From Beverwykella pulmonaria (lineage: Eukaryota; Ascomycota; Dothideomycetes; Pleosporales; Melanommataceae): a stretch of DNA of 64,000 nucleotides. Below the pieces are notes generated by a model. It ran no database searches. It saw only the letters and a program-made list of their open reading frames with translations, and was not told the DNA's origin. Where the stretch lies: positions 2,555,451-2,619,450 of the forward strand of contig BCHH01000002.1 in the NCBI GenBank assembly GCA_001599595.1, given 5' to 3'. The translations under genes were made by a program, and so were the position numbers. Below are positions 22,396 through 35,063 of the stretch, one piece after another. Each line of letters begins with the position of its first letter. Position 1 is the stretch's first letter.

Positions 22396-23244
22396 GGCTG
22401 AGATCTAGGTTCAGTGATGAAAGATCACGACAGGAACGTGGTTCCAAGTTGCACTCAAGGTGTTGATCTCCACCCCATAAAAAGCAAAACCCAGCGCGGC
22501 AGATGTGTGGAAGACGCAGAGGGCCAGTTGCAAAAGTCTAACTATGACGTAGGGCAAAATCTATACCCGATTTCAATGGCGCCACCAAACCTGAAGCGGA
22601 ATGCTGAAATGATATTGAAAAGAGAAGCAGGAATGCAGAGAGAAACATGGTATGCCACAGCAGATAACGCGCCGTGTTTGCAAATTCTTCTTGATAAGTA
22701 GTCGTGGCTGCATTAGAGGGCTTTTGGTGTGTGACATGGATGGTCATCTGCACACCACCGCGGCTTCTTTCCGATGCTAGCGCACCAAATTCGGGTCTTG
22801 GAATCATCAACCTCTTCAGTCATGGCACTTAGTATCTGGATTTAAGCAGCTGATATATTATCCGTAGATGCACTATTACTGCCCGTGTCCCCGAGTACTA
22901 TAACTAGGCGACCTCTAGAGAAGTGAGTTACTTTACAGTAAGCTGAAATTTCCCAAATCTTAATCCCAAGCTCCGCTAAATGCCGCTGAATCCGCATTGC
23001 ATATCCGTCTCAAATCGTACAATCAACACCGAAATAACTCCTTGATCCGTTCCTACAAGTTCCATGCTTAGAAATCTTGTAATTGGTTCCCAAGCACTAT
23101 AGCATACACTCCCGTGATGTCACTCTTTATGTCCTTAAAACCGCGCCTCCTTCACGACCTTGTAGCAAAACACCAAAGACGGCAACTCCGGGGCTCTGTT
23201 GATGCCAAAGGGGGAGGTCCGCATTGCGAAGGCACTCAATAGAT
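22396..23244. other. intergenic: transporter promoter and TOR 3' flank
   Basis: Both neighbours are on the minus strand. Only short frames; no gene, repeat or RNA recognised. Confidence 0.45.
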
Positions 23245-26200
23245 CTACCAAAAGCTGCACCAGCCTATGTAGTGTTGACACAGATTCTCGAGATTGGTTG
23301 CCTCCTTGATCAGTCTGTCGACTTGGGCGAAAACATTCAGCTCTTCGTTTGGCTTGAAGTCACGACCCGTCAACTTCTCCTTGACACGCGCCAGGACCTG
23401 CAAAGCACGTGCATTCTGGACTTCCTTCGCTTCGACTTCGTTGGCAGGGGCGATGCTTGACCGGTGCCTGCCACGGACTAGAGAGTTCATGTCCCGTTCT
23501 GCATCACCGATGATAGATTGCCGGCGCTCAGATGGGAACGATGGTTCTGGCGGGGACTCGCGGTTGCCGAGTCTCCATGTGAGGAGGGGGTCGTGAATGA
23601 ACTGGGAGGGTCAGTATATGAAGCCAATGGAACTTGTGTGTAAACTTACAGCTTCGAGCACAGCCATGACAGATTCCTTGTTGCTCCGCAAAACTCTCAT
23701 CACATGCTCACAAGTCGTCCTGTAGCTACCTTCGATGTTGCTGACCTCCATAGCATAAGTTAACATGCGCGTCAACCGGAAAGGCACACGCTCCGGATAT
23801 TTCTCGCGATGCATTGCAACCTCGAAGCAATCACCGAAATCAATATGCACAATCTTGCCAGTGATCCTGTCAAGCATGAGGTTGGACGGATGACGATCTC
23901 CGAGTCCGAGGATATAGCCGACCATGGACATGACTGCAAGCGATCGAGTGTAGTTCGTTCGTCGATCAAGCCAAGATTCGGAGCTCTTGCTCTTCAGCCA
24001 CAGGACACGGTAGAGATCCTGCCCAGTGGTATTGTCAAGCGCGTATCCGAACACCTCCACCTTTTGCATTAGAGTAAGGCAATCGTAGTCTGGCGCCATC
24101 TGCAACATAATGCGGTGTTCAATGTTGAGCAGAATCTTGCGGCTGTCGCGGTATTCCCGGATGAGAACATGTAGAGTGTCGCTGTTGGGTACGAAGCCTA
24201 GAAGACCCGACTGGGTGGATAGAGGAACCGCAGCGTAGCGCTGAATGTTGAGGTGTCGCTTGCGAGATTCTGTATCGTTCATGAGAAGTGTGTTACAGAG
24301 GCCGAACAACTGCATGACACGTTCGTCCTGGCGGATATCCTCGTGCCCCTTGAGGATATGAGTGTGCGCCTTGCCATCGCTACCTCGCATCTCCAGTTTC
24401 CTTGGTCGCTGCTTGGATTGAATAACAGTTGCGACGGGATCGAAAGACATGATGCGGATGATTGGCTTTCCAACACGGTAGGTTCCAGGAATAGCGAGTT
24501 CAAGATCGCTGGCCTCCTTCAATTTCGGCGACACGTATTGGAGCTCCAAAGTCATGAGGGAGGGCAGTTGTCGAGCAATCTTCCGGAAGACTTGGTAGTA
24601 CAGATCCCAAGCTTGGTTAAGGTCACCCATTTCGCCCGATGTGCGAAAGGTATTGCACCAGTCGCGGGCCTCTTGTAATTCTCGGCCAAAGGATTGGATA
24701 AAGGATATTTCCCTCAACGTTTCTGGTCCCTTATCCAGCATGGCGTGCAAAGGTGCTAGTGTCGCGAACATGCCGTCAATGTTGTGGTCGCCGAAATAGA
24801 GACGTGAGGCTTCTTCGAGCCCCTCATGCCATTGCTCATGCCATAGGACCGCAATGCGAATCAACTCATTGCTGACAAGATCAGCTTGCTCGACTAGCTT
24901 GGGAGAGTGCTCGCGCATAGCTTCCATAAGTTCCTTTGCAGATCGTTGGCGGCGTGACACATCCGACTTCATGGAGACCGTCAACGGGAAAACTAAAGCT
25001 TGAGGATGCGCTTTACCAACTTCACTGAGCAGTTGGTGAATTGACTGCCTGACCATGGGGTTTGGCTGGTTGATACGAGCAAGCAGTTGAGGAATTACTT
25101 CCAGCCAGGTATCAATAGGGACCGATTTGGTGCCGTCAGTGACAGTACGATTAACTTCAGGCAATCCACCATGGCTGAACCAGAGGGTAAGAAGACGAAG
25201 GGTGTCCTGAAGTGAACTAGAAGACGACAAAGCGATTGACTTGAAGAAACCATGTATAGCAGGGACGACGTGATCATGAACCACGTTCGATGGAACTTCG
25301 GTCGTCTCGCGATCCGCCTGGTTCGTCATTGAATTGACAACCTCGAAATTAGCCAATGCCCAAGAGTGCCAGGCTTTGTACCAGTTCTGATTGTACCGTG
25401 TCGCCGCCGCATAGGCAGATAATATCTCGTGAACTTGGTCGTGCTCCCATTCTCCGTGGTGCATCTGAGATTGCCAATCTCCTTGCTTCAGGTAGCATTT
25501 GGCAAGAAGGCGGTGGCAATCAGCTAAATCAGTAGGCGAGTTAGAGGCACCAGATCCGGCGAGCAGACTTGACCCGTTCATGCCATTCATACCATTCATA
25601 CCGTTCATACCGTTCATGCCGTTCATGCCATTCATGCCATTCGTGCCATTGGTAGCCGCGAACGGATTCATTGGGTTGATGGCATGCCCGTTGGTCATGT
25701 TGTTCATTCCATTTTGCGTCATCATGGGGTTGGCCGCAGCCCTTGCTCTCATTGCCAGATCATCTGACAGTCGTGCCGTAAAGTCTTTGAGAGAATCGAG
25801 CGCCTCTTGCTGATGATTGGGTGTGGCCCACATGAACTTGAAAGCCGCGTATGACACTGGGTAGGGAATTTCGTTGGCGTGATCCCGTATGTGTGTGAAC
25901 ACATTCCCGCTGTCGATGTCTAGAAGCTTCTGCAACCCCTTCTCTGCCAGGCCATGGCGCTCATTCTTGCGACATAGGTTCGCATATTTGATCCACATAT
26001 CCATACTCTCATGTGGACCAATGACAAGCATTCGGACTTTCATCATTCGCTGCCAAACATCGGGATTGGGTTGCAGGCCCTTCAAACGTTTCATCCAGGT
26101 CCTGCGCATGCTTGCTTGCTTCTCGTGGTTTGAATCGTTCTGTTTGTACTGAATGATTTCCTCCAGTTCAGCCAACATCTGAATACGGATCATCGGAAGG

Positions 26201-29200
26201 TAGGCGCGTTGGTACGACTCGCCCAGCAGTGAGCTCAGCTCTGTGTCGAGACCTTTCCGGGCTTTGGTGATTTCCTCTACAGCAATTTCGAAGCGATTGT
26301 TGTGAATGTTCAGAATGGAAGCGAAGAAAGCCCTATCAGGCGATTGCTCTTTCATGACGCTGAGATAGGCGTCCATGTCGGCGAACTTACCCAGGCCCCA
26401 AGCTGCGGTTGCGGCAAGTGGTGCAATCGATTTGCGGTGATCCTGCGATGCATTGGACCATTTCTCTTTTGAAAGGCTTGAGAGAAGATCCCACTCTCCA
26501 AGAGCATGTAAACACCGCATCTTTCCCATGGTGATCTCAAAGGAGTCTGGTTCCTCACGTTCGCGACGCTGGTAGGATGTCAAAGCTTCTTCCCACTTCT
26601 GTAACTTCTCAAACCAGGTTTCTTTCAATTCAACGTCTTGATAACCTTGTGCTTTGCGCAATATTCCAAACGCAGCATCAGTCTGCTGGAGCTGGTTGTT
26701 GATGCTAATAAGTGCCTCGACTGCGCTGGCATTCTGCTCGGCATTGAACTCGAGCTCCTTGTAATGCAAAGCCTTAGCGAAGGCGTGGCACTTCGCAGCA
26801 TACCTGCCAAGTGTTCGAACATCAATCGGCAGAGCTTTGTCGTCGTGCTCCATGAACTCTGCCAAATTCAATAATATTTGCAAGATTTCTGGAGGAATGT
26901 TGGGCGACGTTAGTGCCGTCTCGATGGATCGCACAAGCTCCTCTTGGTACTGATCGTATAGTTCGGTCCAACACGATACAAAGGCAGAGTTGAACAGACT
27001 CCTCGCGATCGGGTTGTAGATACTAGCCAAAGGTGTGCATGCTCTGAGGGCTTGCTGAGGAGATTCTCGGAGTAGCTCGACACTGAAACGTCGCATCCAT
27101 TCGATCCAGTCTTCCTTTGTAGTTTTCGCTTGCGCTTCCCAAGCCTGCTTGAGATGCTGTTGATTAACGGCTAACTTCTTGGTTAAGATCTCAGCAGGAT
27201 TCAAATCTTCGTCATCTTCTCCATAACGCTCATCCGGGCTCAGATCTTGGGGTAGAGGCTCTCCTTTCTGTAGTTTGGAAACGATGAGCTGGTAGTTCTT
27301 GTCTGGCACCTTGTGGGCGATTAGAATCTTATTGACAGTAGGCACGAAGTGAATGTAGTCCGGGCCGAGCTGGAAAATGAGAGCGCAAAGAGTTTCAAGA
27401 GCAGTCTGCTTGAGAGACGGTTCGTTGCCTGCAAGCACTCTGCATAGAGGATGAATAATCCTTGCCGCAAACTCAGAAATATTAACCTGCTTGGACAAGC
27501 GGCCAAGTGTCTCGATCGCCTGCCTTCGTATCGGTAGAGGCTGTCCAGGCTTGTCGAACATCTTGACCATTACCGGGATGATCAAGTGCATATATTCCTC
27601 TGCGCTAGAGCCGAAAATGAGGAATGCATGTAGAACTCTCTCAGAAGGCAGGCGTTTGTTTGTTTGATCCTGGTCTAATACACCGAGCATGAGGGGCAAG
27701 ACATCAGCAAGGTAAACCTTGAATTCTCCCTCCAGCGATTTCGCAATTGCTTCAATAAGTGACAGGATCGTTGCCTGTAATTGAGGGTTGGCACTCCAGT
27801 ATTCTTGAATGGTGGTCAAGATGGTCGGCAAAAAAGGGCGAATATGCTGCCGAACAATTCGTACCAGTTGGCTCAGTTGATTGAAATAGCCCTCTACACG
27901 CCCAAGTGGGGCACCACGGATGACTTGGAGGAATCCAGGAACGACCTGATTCAGAAACGGTACACACTTCAGACCCATGGTGGCGTAAATGTTCATGACA
28001 GCATCAACGACCGCTGAATGATACTGCACCAAGGAAGTATCCTTGAGCAGCCCCATGAGTGTACTGATGACAATAGTCGGATAGTATTCCTCGTTGGACG
28101 GAGTGATGCCTTGCATGATGAGGGAGACGTCTGTGATAGCTTGGGATTCTGTGATGAGATGTTTATCGGGAGACTGCTCCACGATCTTCTGATACTCGTC
28201 TGGGTCGAGTGCTCCAAGCGTGCCCATCAACTTGACAGTCTCCCGGCGGAGCTCGCCCTCGGGTTCCGTTTTCACAATATTCATCAGAATATTCATGAGC
28301 TCGGGGTACTCCCTATAAGGTTCGATAACATAACCGGCGTGGGTGGCGAGTTGTCCAAGAGCCCTCAGCGCCGCAAATCGTTTTGCATCTGAGCTGAGGT
28401 CCTGCATGAACTCAAGAATTATAGGCATGAGATCGGGGATATACTTGACCATGCCTTCGCCGCCAACAGTCGCAAGGTCTCCTATCGCTTTGAGGGTCGT
28501 GGAGGCGACCTCCGGGTTTGGGTCCTTCGCTTTGGGGAGAAGAACGGAGACGATAGGATCAACGAGAGGTTTAATGAGGGCATCCGCTGCACCTACAAGG
28601 TTGCTAATCAATTTTGCACTCTCTTCTTTACTTCGCGGGCTGTTTGCGTAGTTGACCTCGGTCAAAAGTTGGAGGAGGACTTTCCGTAGCGACGGGAAGA
28701 CATAGGCTGGATTGACCACGGTGAGCCGACCAATTATGGACATGGCAGCCTCGCGTATGACAAAGATTTCATCGTTAAGAGCGAGGAACAAAGTTCTAAC
28801 GTTGTCCGCTTTTCCGAGATGACGGTCGAAGCGCGCATCTAGGGCAATGAGGACTTCCCAACGAATTTCGGGATCGGAGTCGCCCACGCCAACTGTGAGG
28901 AGTTTTTCGATGATGTCACCGACAACTTTTGTGGCATGTGTGCTCGTTTGGTGCACGATCGGGTCTTTCACAAAGAGCTGACAGCAAGTCAACGCAGCGC
29001 GCTTCCGAATCTCGGCGTTGTCCGCTTCGACGTAGCGAATGGCCACATCACGGACAAACTCGTTGAGAACATGACCTGTGAAGTCGAAGCTTCCAAGGGT
29101 ATGAAGAGCAAGTGCAATCTCTGATTCTCGCTGAGCTATTATCTGGGGGTCTTTGTGGTCCCGAGTCCATATTTGAGGGGGCTGTGACCCTTGATATGGG

Positions 29201-30705
29201 TTCCCAAGGGGCAAAAAATGTCGACCGGCAAGAATCTGGCTGAGGAGATCCAAAAGCTTTTCTTGAATGATAGGTCGGCAAGGGGGAACGTAATGTGCCA
29301 TGTCAACGAGAGCCTGGAATAGAGAGTCGCTCAATCCGCAGGAGAAGATTGGGTCAAGTAATCGCTCAATATTCTTGCTCAACGCTTGACCAACGGCCGC
29401 AGCGATCATACTAAGACATTGAAAGATTGGGGCCTCGTTGACTGCGTTTTTGTTCCGCCTGTTTCCTAATTAGAACAAGCAACAGATGGAGTGATGATGT
29501 GGACTCACGCTTTGGCAGCAAGACCCTCCTGAATGAAACCAAGGATGCCATCCAAATAGGGAGCGATGGCAACACCGACAGCATTCGCAATCTGACCGAT
29601 GGCGACAAAGGCTTTATCGCGATCACGATCCTTCTTGATCAGCCCCTGGAGATGGAGCATGCATTGGTGGAGGTATTTGAGGGCGAATTCGGTGGGCGAA
29701 TAACTGGCTAGAATAGGGATTATCAAGACAACCTCTCGTCGGACCAGAGCATCGCGATGCTCTCTGTATCTTAGTACCGTCTCGACCGTCTCCTTGTACT
29801 TTTGCTCGTTCATGAACATAGCGCTCTTGTCCAGGAGCTCCTTCATGGTGAGGAGCGATCCATGTATGGCCTCGTTTGTGTTGAGGGCGAATCCCTTCAG
29901 TATCTCGTCGTATACTTTGCCGAACCATTGTTGTCGCATCACGGAATCTCTAGGGGAGATGATCTCGAAGCAGGCGCTGATTGCCTCGGCGGCAGATTCG
30001 CGGATGAGAACCTTGGGGTCACGAAGCGCGACCCAGATGACCTCAAAGATCTGTGCAGTCCATGAGAACATGAGCGTAGGCGAGTTCTTGGCCAGCTCGC
30101 GTAGAATCAAGACGGCGGCAAAGCGACGGTTCTCTGAGCGTTCCAGTTGCAACCACTCAAGCGCTCCTTTGACCTCCGCTTCAACGAGCTCCGCGGTGAG
30201 TGTTCCTCCGGGCTTGGCCAGCCGTCCCAAGGCTTTCGCCGCCACGACCATCGAGGCCGTGTCCGTTCCGCGCATAACATTTCGGAGATAGCTGGCGAAG
30301 CGTGTGGTCTTCTGGCCGGCATCGTCGCCTTTGAAGTCGATGAGGGCGTTGAGGGCATGGATTCCGCCAATGCGCTCGCTGGAGTCATTTCCATTTACGA
30401 TGAGGGAGGATATTCGCAAGTTCACGTCATTATAGAAATTGGCAAAAGTGTTGGGGGCGAGCTCTGTGAAGCGTGCGTTAGTACTAGGACGGGCGGGCGG
30501 GAGGGGGTTGCTGTGCTCTGGAGCATACCTCGATGAGCCGACTCCACCGTCTGGCGCAGGCTGTGGGCAGCCTTCTGTCGCGCGTCGTCATTTCTGGCCG
30601 TGTCAGCGGAATGCTGCGAATTGCACGCGGGAGAGCTCCTCACTTGGACCGTAGCTCGTGGAATATGCGATCGAGCGCGGATGCCATAGGGAGTTGCTGC
30701 GCCAT
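23245..30705 (-). CDS. TOR: target of rapamycin (TOR) serine/threonine kinase
   Basis: Central nutrient-responsive kinase of the TOR complexes at the vacuole/endomembranes. Exons 30644-30705, 30529-30593, 29509-30463, 23650-29458 and 23245-23601 give 2415 aa, the normal size. Order seen: N-terminal HEAT repeats (from [20 protein letters not shown]), FAT domain, FRB helix bundle ([21 protein letters not shown], with the Ser that rapamycin-resistant alleles change in other fungi), PI3K-like kinase domain with the catalytic [11 protein letters not shown] and HIDFGDCFE, and the FATC end YIGWCSFW. A fungus-variable insert of Asn-Gly-Met repeats sits in the FAT region (25574-25648). The exon 3/4 join uses ACAG at 29459 so that the frame runs into [14 protein letters not shown]. 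The start is the ATG at 30705. Likely essential and single copy. Confidence 0.96.
25574..25648 (-). repeat. trinucleotide-based repeat encoding (Asn-Gly-Met)n in TOR
   Basis: About seven near-perfect 9-base units encode repeated NGM, flanked by looser Asn/Met/Gly-rich sequence. It lies in a surface-loop position of the FAT region and is a likely length-variable site. Confidence 0.9.
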
Positions 30706-31107
30706 CTTGTCGGCTTCACCTGAAGCAGGCAGCAGCGAGAGAGGAGGAGTTAGAGTCTTCCATAGACAGGAAGAGCAAGGTGTATGAGGGGATCAGACGC
30801 GGAAGAGAGATGTGAGAGGATATAGCTGCCGTCTGCGACAAGAAATCACGAGCGCCGTGAAGCTGGCCCGTGCCTGTAGCCTTGCCTCTTTGGGACACGC
30901 GCCAATTCCTTGAACGCTTTCGACTGACCGAATCAATGCAGAGCCACCATGGAAAGGACGATCATTCAGGAATAATACATAATACATTCTATCATGCAAC
31001 GCGAGCGATGAGTTGGGTATCACCTGCTTCTGCAGGTGCTGAAGCAGCCATCATCTCACCGCGCGCCAATGATCGTGGCCCACCCTAAGACCGATCTAGT
31101 GACCGCT
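30706..31107. promoter_or_regulatory. TOR upstream region / SEC12 3' flank
   Basis: The 402 bases between the TOR start and the SEC12 stop, both genes on minus. The TOR promoter and leader must lie here, or overlap the SEC12 3' UTR. No specific factor site is claimed. Confidence 0.5.
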
Positions 31108-33253
31108 TCAACCATTCATCACTCCCTGCGCTATTTGTCCTACCAAGTTCCCGGCCTGGCTGAAAAAGATACCTTTCAGTACCGTTTCGCCCTCCTCTAC
31201 TGCCCACATGCCTGCGCTGGTCAGTTTCTCTTTCCACCGCTTCTGCTCAGCGTGCGACAGCTCTTCCCACTTCTTCGCCTCGGTGTGTCTCTTCACTGCC
31301 TCTTCAGTGTCCGAATGTACTTCGGCGCTCAACGAGGAATCAGTATCGGGATCATAGTGGATAACCAGCGCCTTTTTCTCGGCATCCTTGTGGCGATGCA
31401 AATGCAGTAAATCGCGGATACGATGTGTCGTTCGGACCACGGGGGCCTTGACGTCGTCTGGGACCATTTTTGCGCCGGGAAACCGTATTTCGTCGCCAAA
31501 AGCACCTGGAGGGCTGATGCCGGCCGAATTGCGTAGGCTCTGCGGAACGAGGCTGTTGGTGAGGTTGCCTTCCGGGTCGAGCAGAGATTGTAAAAGCATG
31601 GCTATCACAACGATTACAATAGCAACCACCGTGTATGTCGCACCCTTGGCCATGTACCGGGATGTTGCGGAGCTGAGCTGATACCTTGCGCGCGGCCGCG
31701 ATGAGACGGGATGTAATTCGAACGTCTCAACGGAGATGGTGTTTCCGAGACTTGTCGAGGCCAACCGTAACCACTGACGTCCTGGCCGCTTGCTTGGAGT
31801 TGATTCGGGCGATGTCCAAGGACTGAAGAAAGGAGAGAGCGCAAGTTTGGTCATCCTAGGTAAAAGTTAGCAAGTGGTTGAAAACATTTACAGATATAGG
31901 GTCTATGGGCAGCTTGCTACCACAAAGACAGGTAAAGTCAGAGTGAAGACGTACTGCAGCTCATGGACGTCACGGTAGACGGCGTATTGATGAATGGAGC
32001 CTAAGCTCCTCGCATGGTAATCCATGGTGAGCACGACAAGCGAGATGTCGATTCCCCCAACAGCTATCACAATCTGATAATCGCCAGCACCATCAGCATC
32101 GAGCCAGCAGACGTCCATGTCGACTGCTTGCTTTACATGGCTGGGCAGGCGTTTACGCGTCGAAATCGACCCTATGCTCGGGGTGGACGGTATTCTCAGC
32201 ACCAGCAATTCTACGCCTGTCCTGTTCGGGAGATTGGTGAGCAGGAGAAGATGATCAGCCGACAGCCATTTGATACACCGGATCTTGTATCGGCCTTTCT
32301 TCTCAAATGCGTCGGGAAAGGGTACGGAGAAGACCTTTTTGGGAGGGGCTTGGTCACCCTGAATCTTGCTCTTGGTAAAATTGTAGTCGAGGTCTTGGAC
32401 GAATACTTCATAGTCGGTGCAATATGCTGTTTTACTTTGACGCCTTTGTTAGCACTGGAAGACCTATGTGTACGCAAATAAGAAGAACGTACAAATGCCC
32501 GTCCTGAGGTTCGATCATGTCCACGTCATTCGCTTCCTGGCCCTTGTGCAGCGCGATTCGTTTTATAGGTGTTGGCGGAACGACGGATGCATTGAGGATC
32601 ACGATTTCGTTTTCGTCGCCGGCAAGACTGGTAGCAATGGCGCCCAGTCGTTTGTGCCCAGCGATGGGTTTGGAAGGACTCAGGCGCACCACCCGTTGGT
32701 ATACTTCTTTCTTCGCGTCGGGAGAGGTAGGCGGGGAGAAGAGGCTCGTTTTGTTCAGGAGGGAAATTTTGCCCGTCGGTTTCTTCTCCTGGTTCGCATG
32801 GGTCGAGCTCCGCCTTTTTGGGAATGTAACTTCGAAAGACCTGAAGTGTTGGTTCTTGTCCTTCAAGCGCTCCTCTTCAGCTGTTCTCCATTAGCACCGT
32901 AGGCCTCCACCCTCGAATACTGGTACTTGCATGAGTTTACACCCGCGTACAGTATGACGCCGTCTCTCGTAGCCAGGTTTGCAAGACATGTCACCGAGTC
33001 TTCGTCGCGGGAGAGATCGATTTCGGCGAAGGGTTCGAGTGTCGGCGCGCGAGAGCTGGCATCAAAGCAGGTAATCTTGTTCGGGATACCGCTTCGTCCT
33101 GTGAATTGGCATCAGCAGGCGCATACCGTTTGCGCGCAAGCAAATCCTACCGGCACCGCCTCCTCCACCAACAAACAAGTGGCCCGACCGGTCAAAAGTG
33201 GCGCCGAACACTGGGTAGCTAACCGAAGCTTTGGAGATGGTGGGAGCCGACAT
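31108..33253 (-). CDS. SEC12: Sec12, guanine nucleotide exchange factor for Sar1
   Basis: ER membrane WD40-type protein that loads Sar1 with GTP to start COPII vesicle formation. Exons 33151-33253, 32931-33098, 32493-32880, 31955-32434 and 31108-31855 give 628 aa. The N-terminus PVFGATFDRSGHLFVGGGGG runs into AGRSGIPNKI, the Gly-rich K-loop with the conserved Asn. Beta-propeller blades follow (DSVTCLANL, YEVFVQDLDYNF, YKIRCIKWLSADHLLLLTN, DMDVCWLDA). One transmembrane helix lies at about 454-471 (YTVVAIVIVVIAMLLQSLL), leaving a lumenal tail of about 155 residues. The exon 2/3 junction works in frame only with a GC donor (GCAAGT) and AG acceptor, giving NSSEEERLKDKN. A C13 run on the coding strand lies 63 bp upstream of the ATG. 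Confidence 0.88.
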
Positions 33254-33691
33254 GAGTGAGGCGGGCACTGGCAGTTGTCCACTGCAAAGCGCGAAGAATG
33301 GCAGGAGAAATGGCAGGGGGGGGGGGGGTTCCGACGCGTTGGAAGCGAGTTCGGCGATGAAGGAGGAGAACGAAAGGACAGGGTTAACAAGAATTATTTT
33401 AGCTCGGATGTGGAGGGCATAGGGGCAGAAGCAATTGCTTTTTGTCGTGCTTACCACGTTGCGTTGAAGTTCACGATGGGCTGAACGCCCCAAGGTAATG
33501 ACGATGCGATCTAACCCTGTTCGGATAGGCTCAAAGCTGTCCCACGGGCGGAGACTGTTTTAGTTTGGCGTCGGGGATGTGGCGCAGCTTATGCACGGAT
33601 TTCTACGAATCGACGGGTATGCTATCCCAGCGTTTTGGCTGACTTAGCAACAGCACAATACAGAAGACCCGCTTAGGCTGTGGAAGTTACT
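33254..33691. promoter_or_regulatory. SEC12 upstream region with a 13-base G/C homopolymer
   Basis: Region between the SEC12 start and the left end of the transposon. It contains G13 on plus (33316-33328), i.e. C13 in the SEC12 sense. The transposon limits the undisturbed SEC12 upstream sequence to about 440 bp. Confidence 0.55.
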
Positions 33692-33725
33692 GCACGGGTG
33701 TGCAAGAATTGAGCGCGCAGGGGCC
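33692..33725 (+). repeat. left terminal inverted repeat
   Basis: Begins GCACGGGTGTGCAAG and is the exact reverse complement of 35064-35097 over 34 bases. Confidence 0.97.
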
Positions 33726-33780
33726 CCGCTTTCGATCAGAACTTCAAAACAAAGCCCTCATACCGACTTCAACACCACAC

Positions 33781-35028
33781 ATGGCTCCAACCACACCTAA
33801 AAAACGCGATAAAAAGACTGATCGACGCGAGCACGATACTATTAAACGTAATAGATTCTTCGACGCCTTTGATTCGAGGCGAAATGACCAAACAACTGGC
33901 GATATCGCACGACTTCCAGCTATCAATATACCTCCCTCTACCGCGCGCACCTGGATCGCAAAACGAGAAGCTATAGGCCAAGCTGCAGTTAGAAGAACCC
34001 GAAAAACCAGCTCTACCTTAGGCCGCAAGCCCTTAGTATCTGCGTCCAACCTCGCAAAAATAACAGACCAGAACGACCAAATCCACGAAATGGGCTACGC
34101 AGATCAGGTTAAAGAGCTAGGAATTTCAGCCACGCCACGTACTCTACAATACCACGCAAGCAAGGCAGGAGCTAGGCGGTTTAAGAAACTATTTCAGAAG
34201 AAGATCTCAGAAAAAAATCAAGGTCTTCGCTGCTCCTATGGCGCTTTACACCAAAAAGACACTATAACAGGCTTCTGGCAGCGTGTTTGGTTCACAGATG
34301 AGGCACACTTCCAGTCAATTAAGTTGATGAAGGTTGCTGAATATGAGCTGCGTTACCCAGGGCAAGAAAGAGGGATAAATGAGGTAGAACTAGAGGGTTC
34401 TTTGGATGTTACTGTTCACGTTGCGGCTGGCGTCTCATACAACCACAAGGGTAGACTTATTTTTTATAAGGACCCTGTAGAGCCTTCAGAAAAGCAGCGC
34501 AAACAACCTAAGCCTAAGCAGATGAAATACGAGCTTGATACTGCCTTTCAGGAACGTGTCAAAGTATATGAAGATACTAAGGCAAAGGAGGACGCAACAC
34601 CAAAAGGCAACTGTATGACGCAGGTGTTTTACGCTCAAAAGATACTGCCAGAACACATTAAGCAGATCCAGGCTTTGGAAGCCCGTCACGGCGTCAAATA
34701 CCACCTGCAGGAGGATGGTGATCCAAGCCACGGAATCAAGTCGCCAAACAGCGTGCCAGCACACCTAAAACGGGACGCAGGCCTGCTCATACTTGTCCAT
34801 CCTCCTCAATCACCTGATCTTAACCCTATTGAGGCATGCTGGAATATTATAAAGGGTAGATTAGCTGGTCGGAGGTGGTCAACTGTAGCTCAATTTAAGG
34901 CCGATATCCAGGCAGAATGGGATAAGATAACACTCAAGGAAATTCGAGATCGTATTAGGGAGATGCCCCATCGCTGTAAATTAGTTCAGGAACAACCGCA
35001 GGTGCGAATCAAAAGCGCATTGTGGTAA
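33781..35028 (+). CDS. Tc1/mariner-type transposase
   Basis: Intronless, 415 aa from the ATG at 33781 (MAPTTPKKRDKKTDRREHD). The frame is open further upstream into the inverted repeat but without an ATG. The N-terminal about 110 residues are basic and contain a helix-turn-helix-like segment with PPSTARTWIAKREA. The DDE catalytic core is visible: WFTDEAHFQ (first Asp), YHLQEDGDPSHG (second Asp) and HPPQSPDLNPIEACWN (Glu). I count 38 residues between the second Asp and the Glu. It would bind the element's inverted repeats and carry out cut-and-paste transposition. All three acidic residues are present and there are no stops, so activity is plausible. Confidence 0.95.
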   Translation: MAPTTPKKRDKKTDRREHDTIKRNRFFDAFDSRRNDQTTGDIARLPAINIPPSTARTWIAKREAIGQAAVRRTRKTSSTLGRKPLVSASNLAKITDQNDQIHEMGYADQVKELGISATPRTLQYHASKAGARRFKKLFQKKISEKNQGLRCSYGALHQKDTITGFWQRVWFTDEAHFQSIKLMKVAEYELRYPGQERGINEVELEGSLDVTVHVAAGVSYNHKGRLIFYKDPVEPSEKQRKQPKPKQMKYELDTAFQERVKVYEDTKAKEDATPKGNCMTQVFYAQKILPEHIKQIQALEARHGVKYHLQEDGDPSHGIKSPNSVPAHLKRDAGLLILVHPPQSPDLNPIEACWNIIKGRLAGRRWSTVAQFKADIQAEWDKITLKEIRDRIREMPHRCKLVQEQPQVRIKSALW

Positions 35029-35063
35029 TAATTTGAATATACTCGATTTTTGCGATTGGTGGT

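Noticed and set aside
33700..33780. Transposase start within the terminal inverted repeat
   Set aside because: The upstream frame has no ATG; the first ATG is at 33781.
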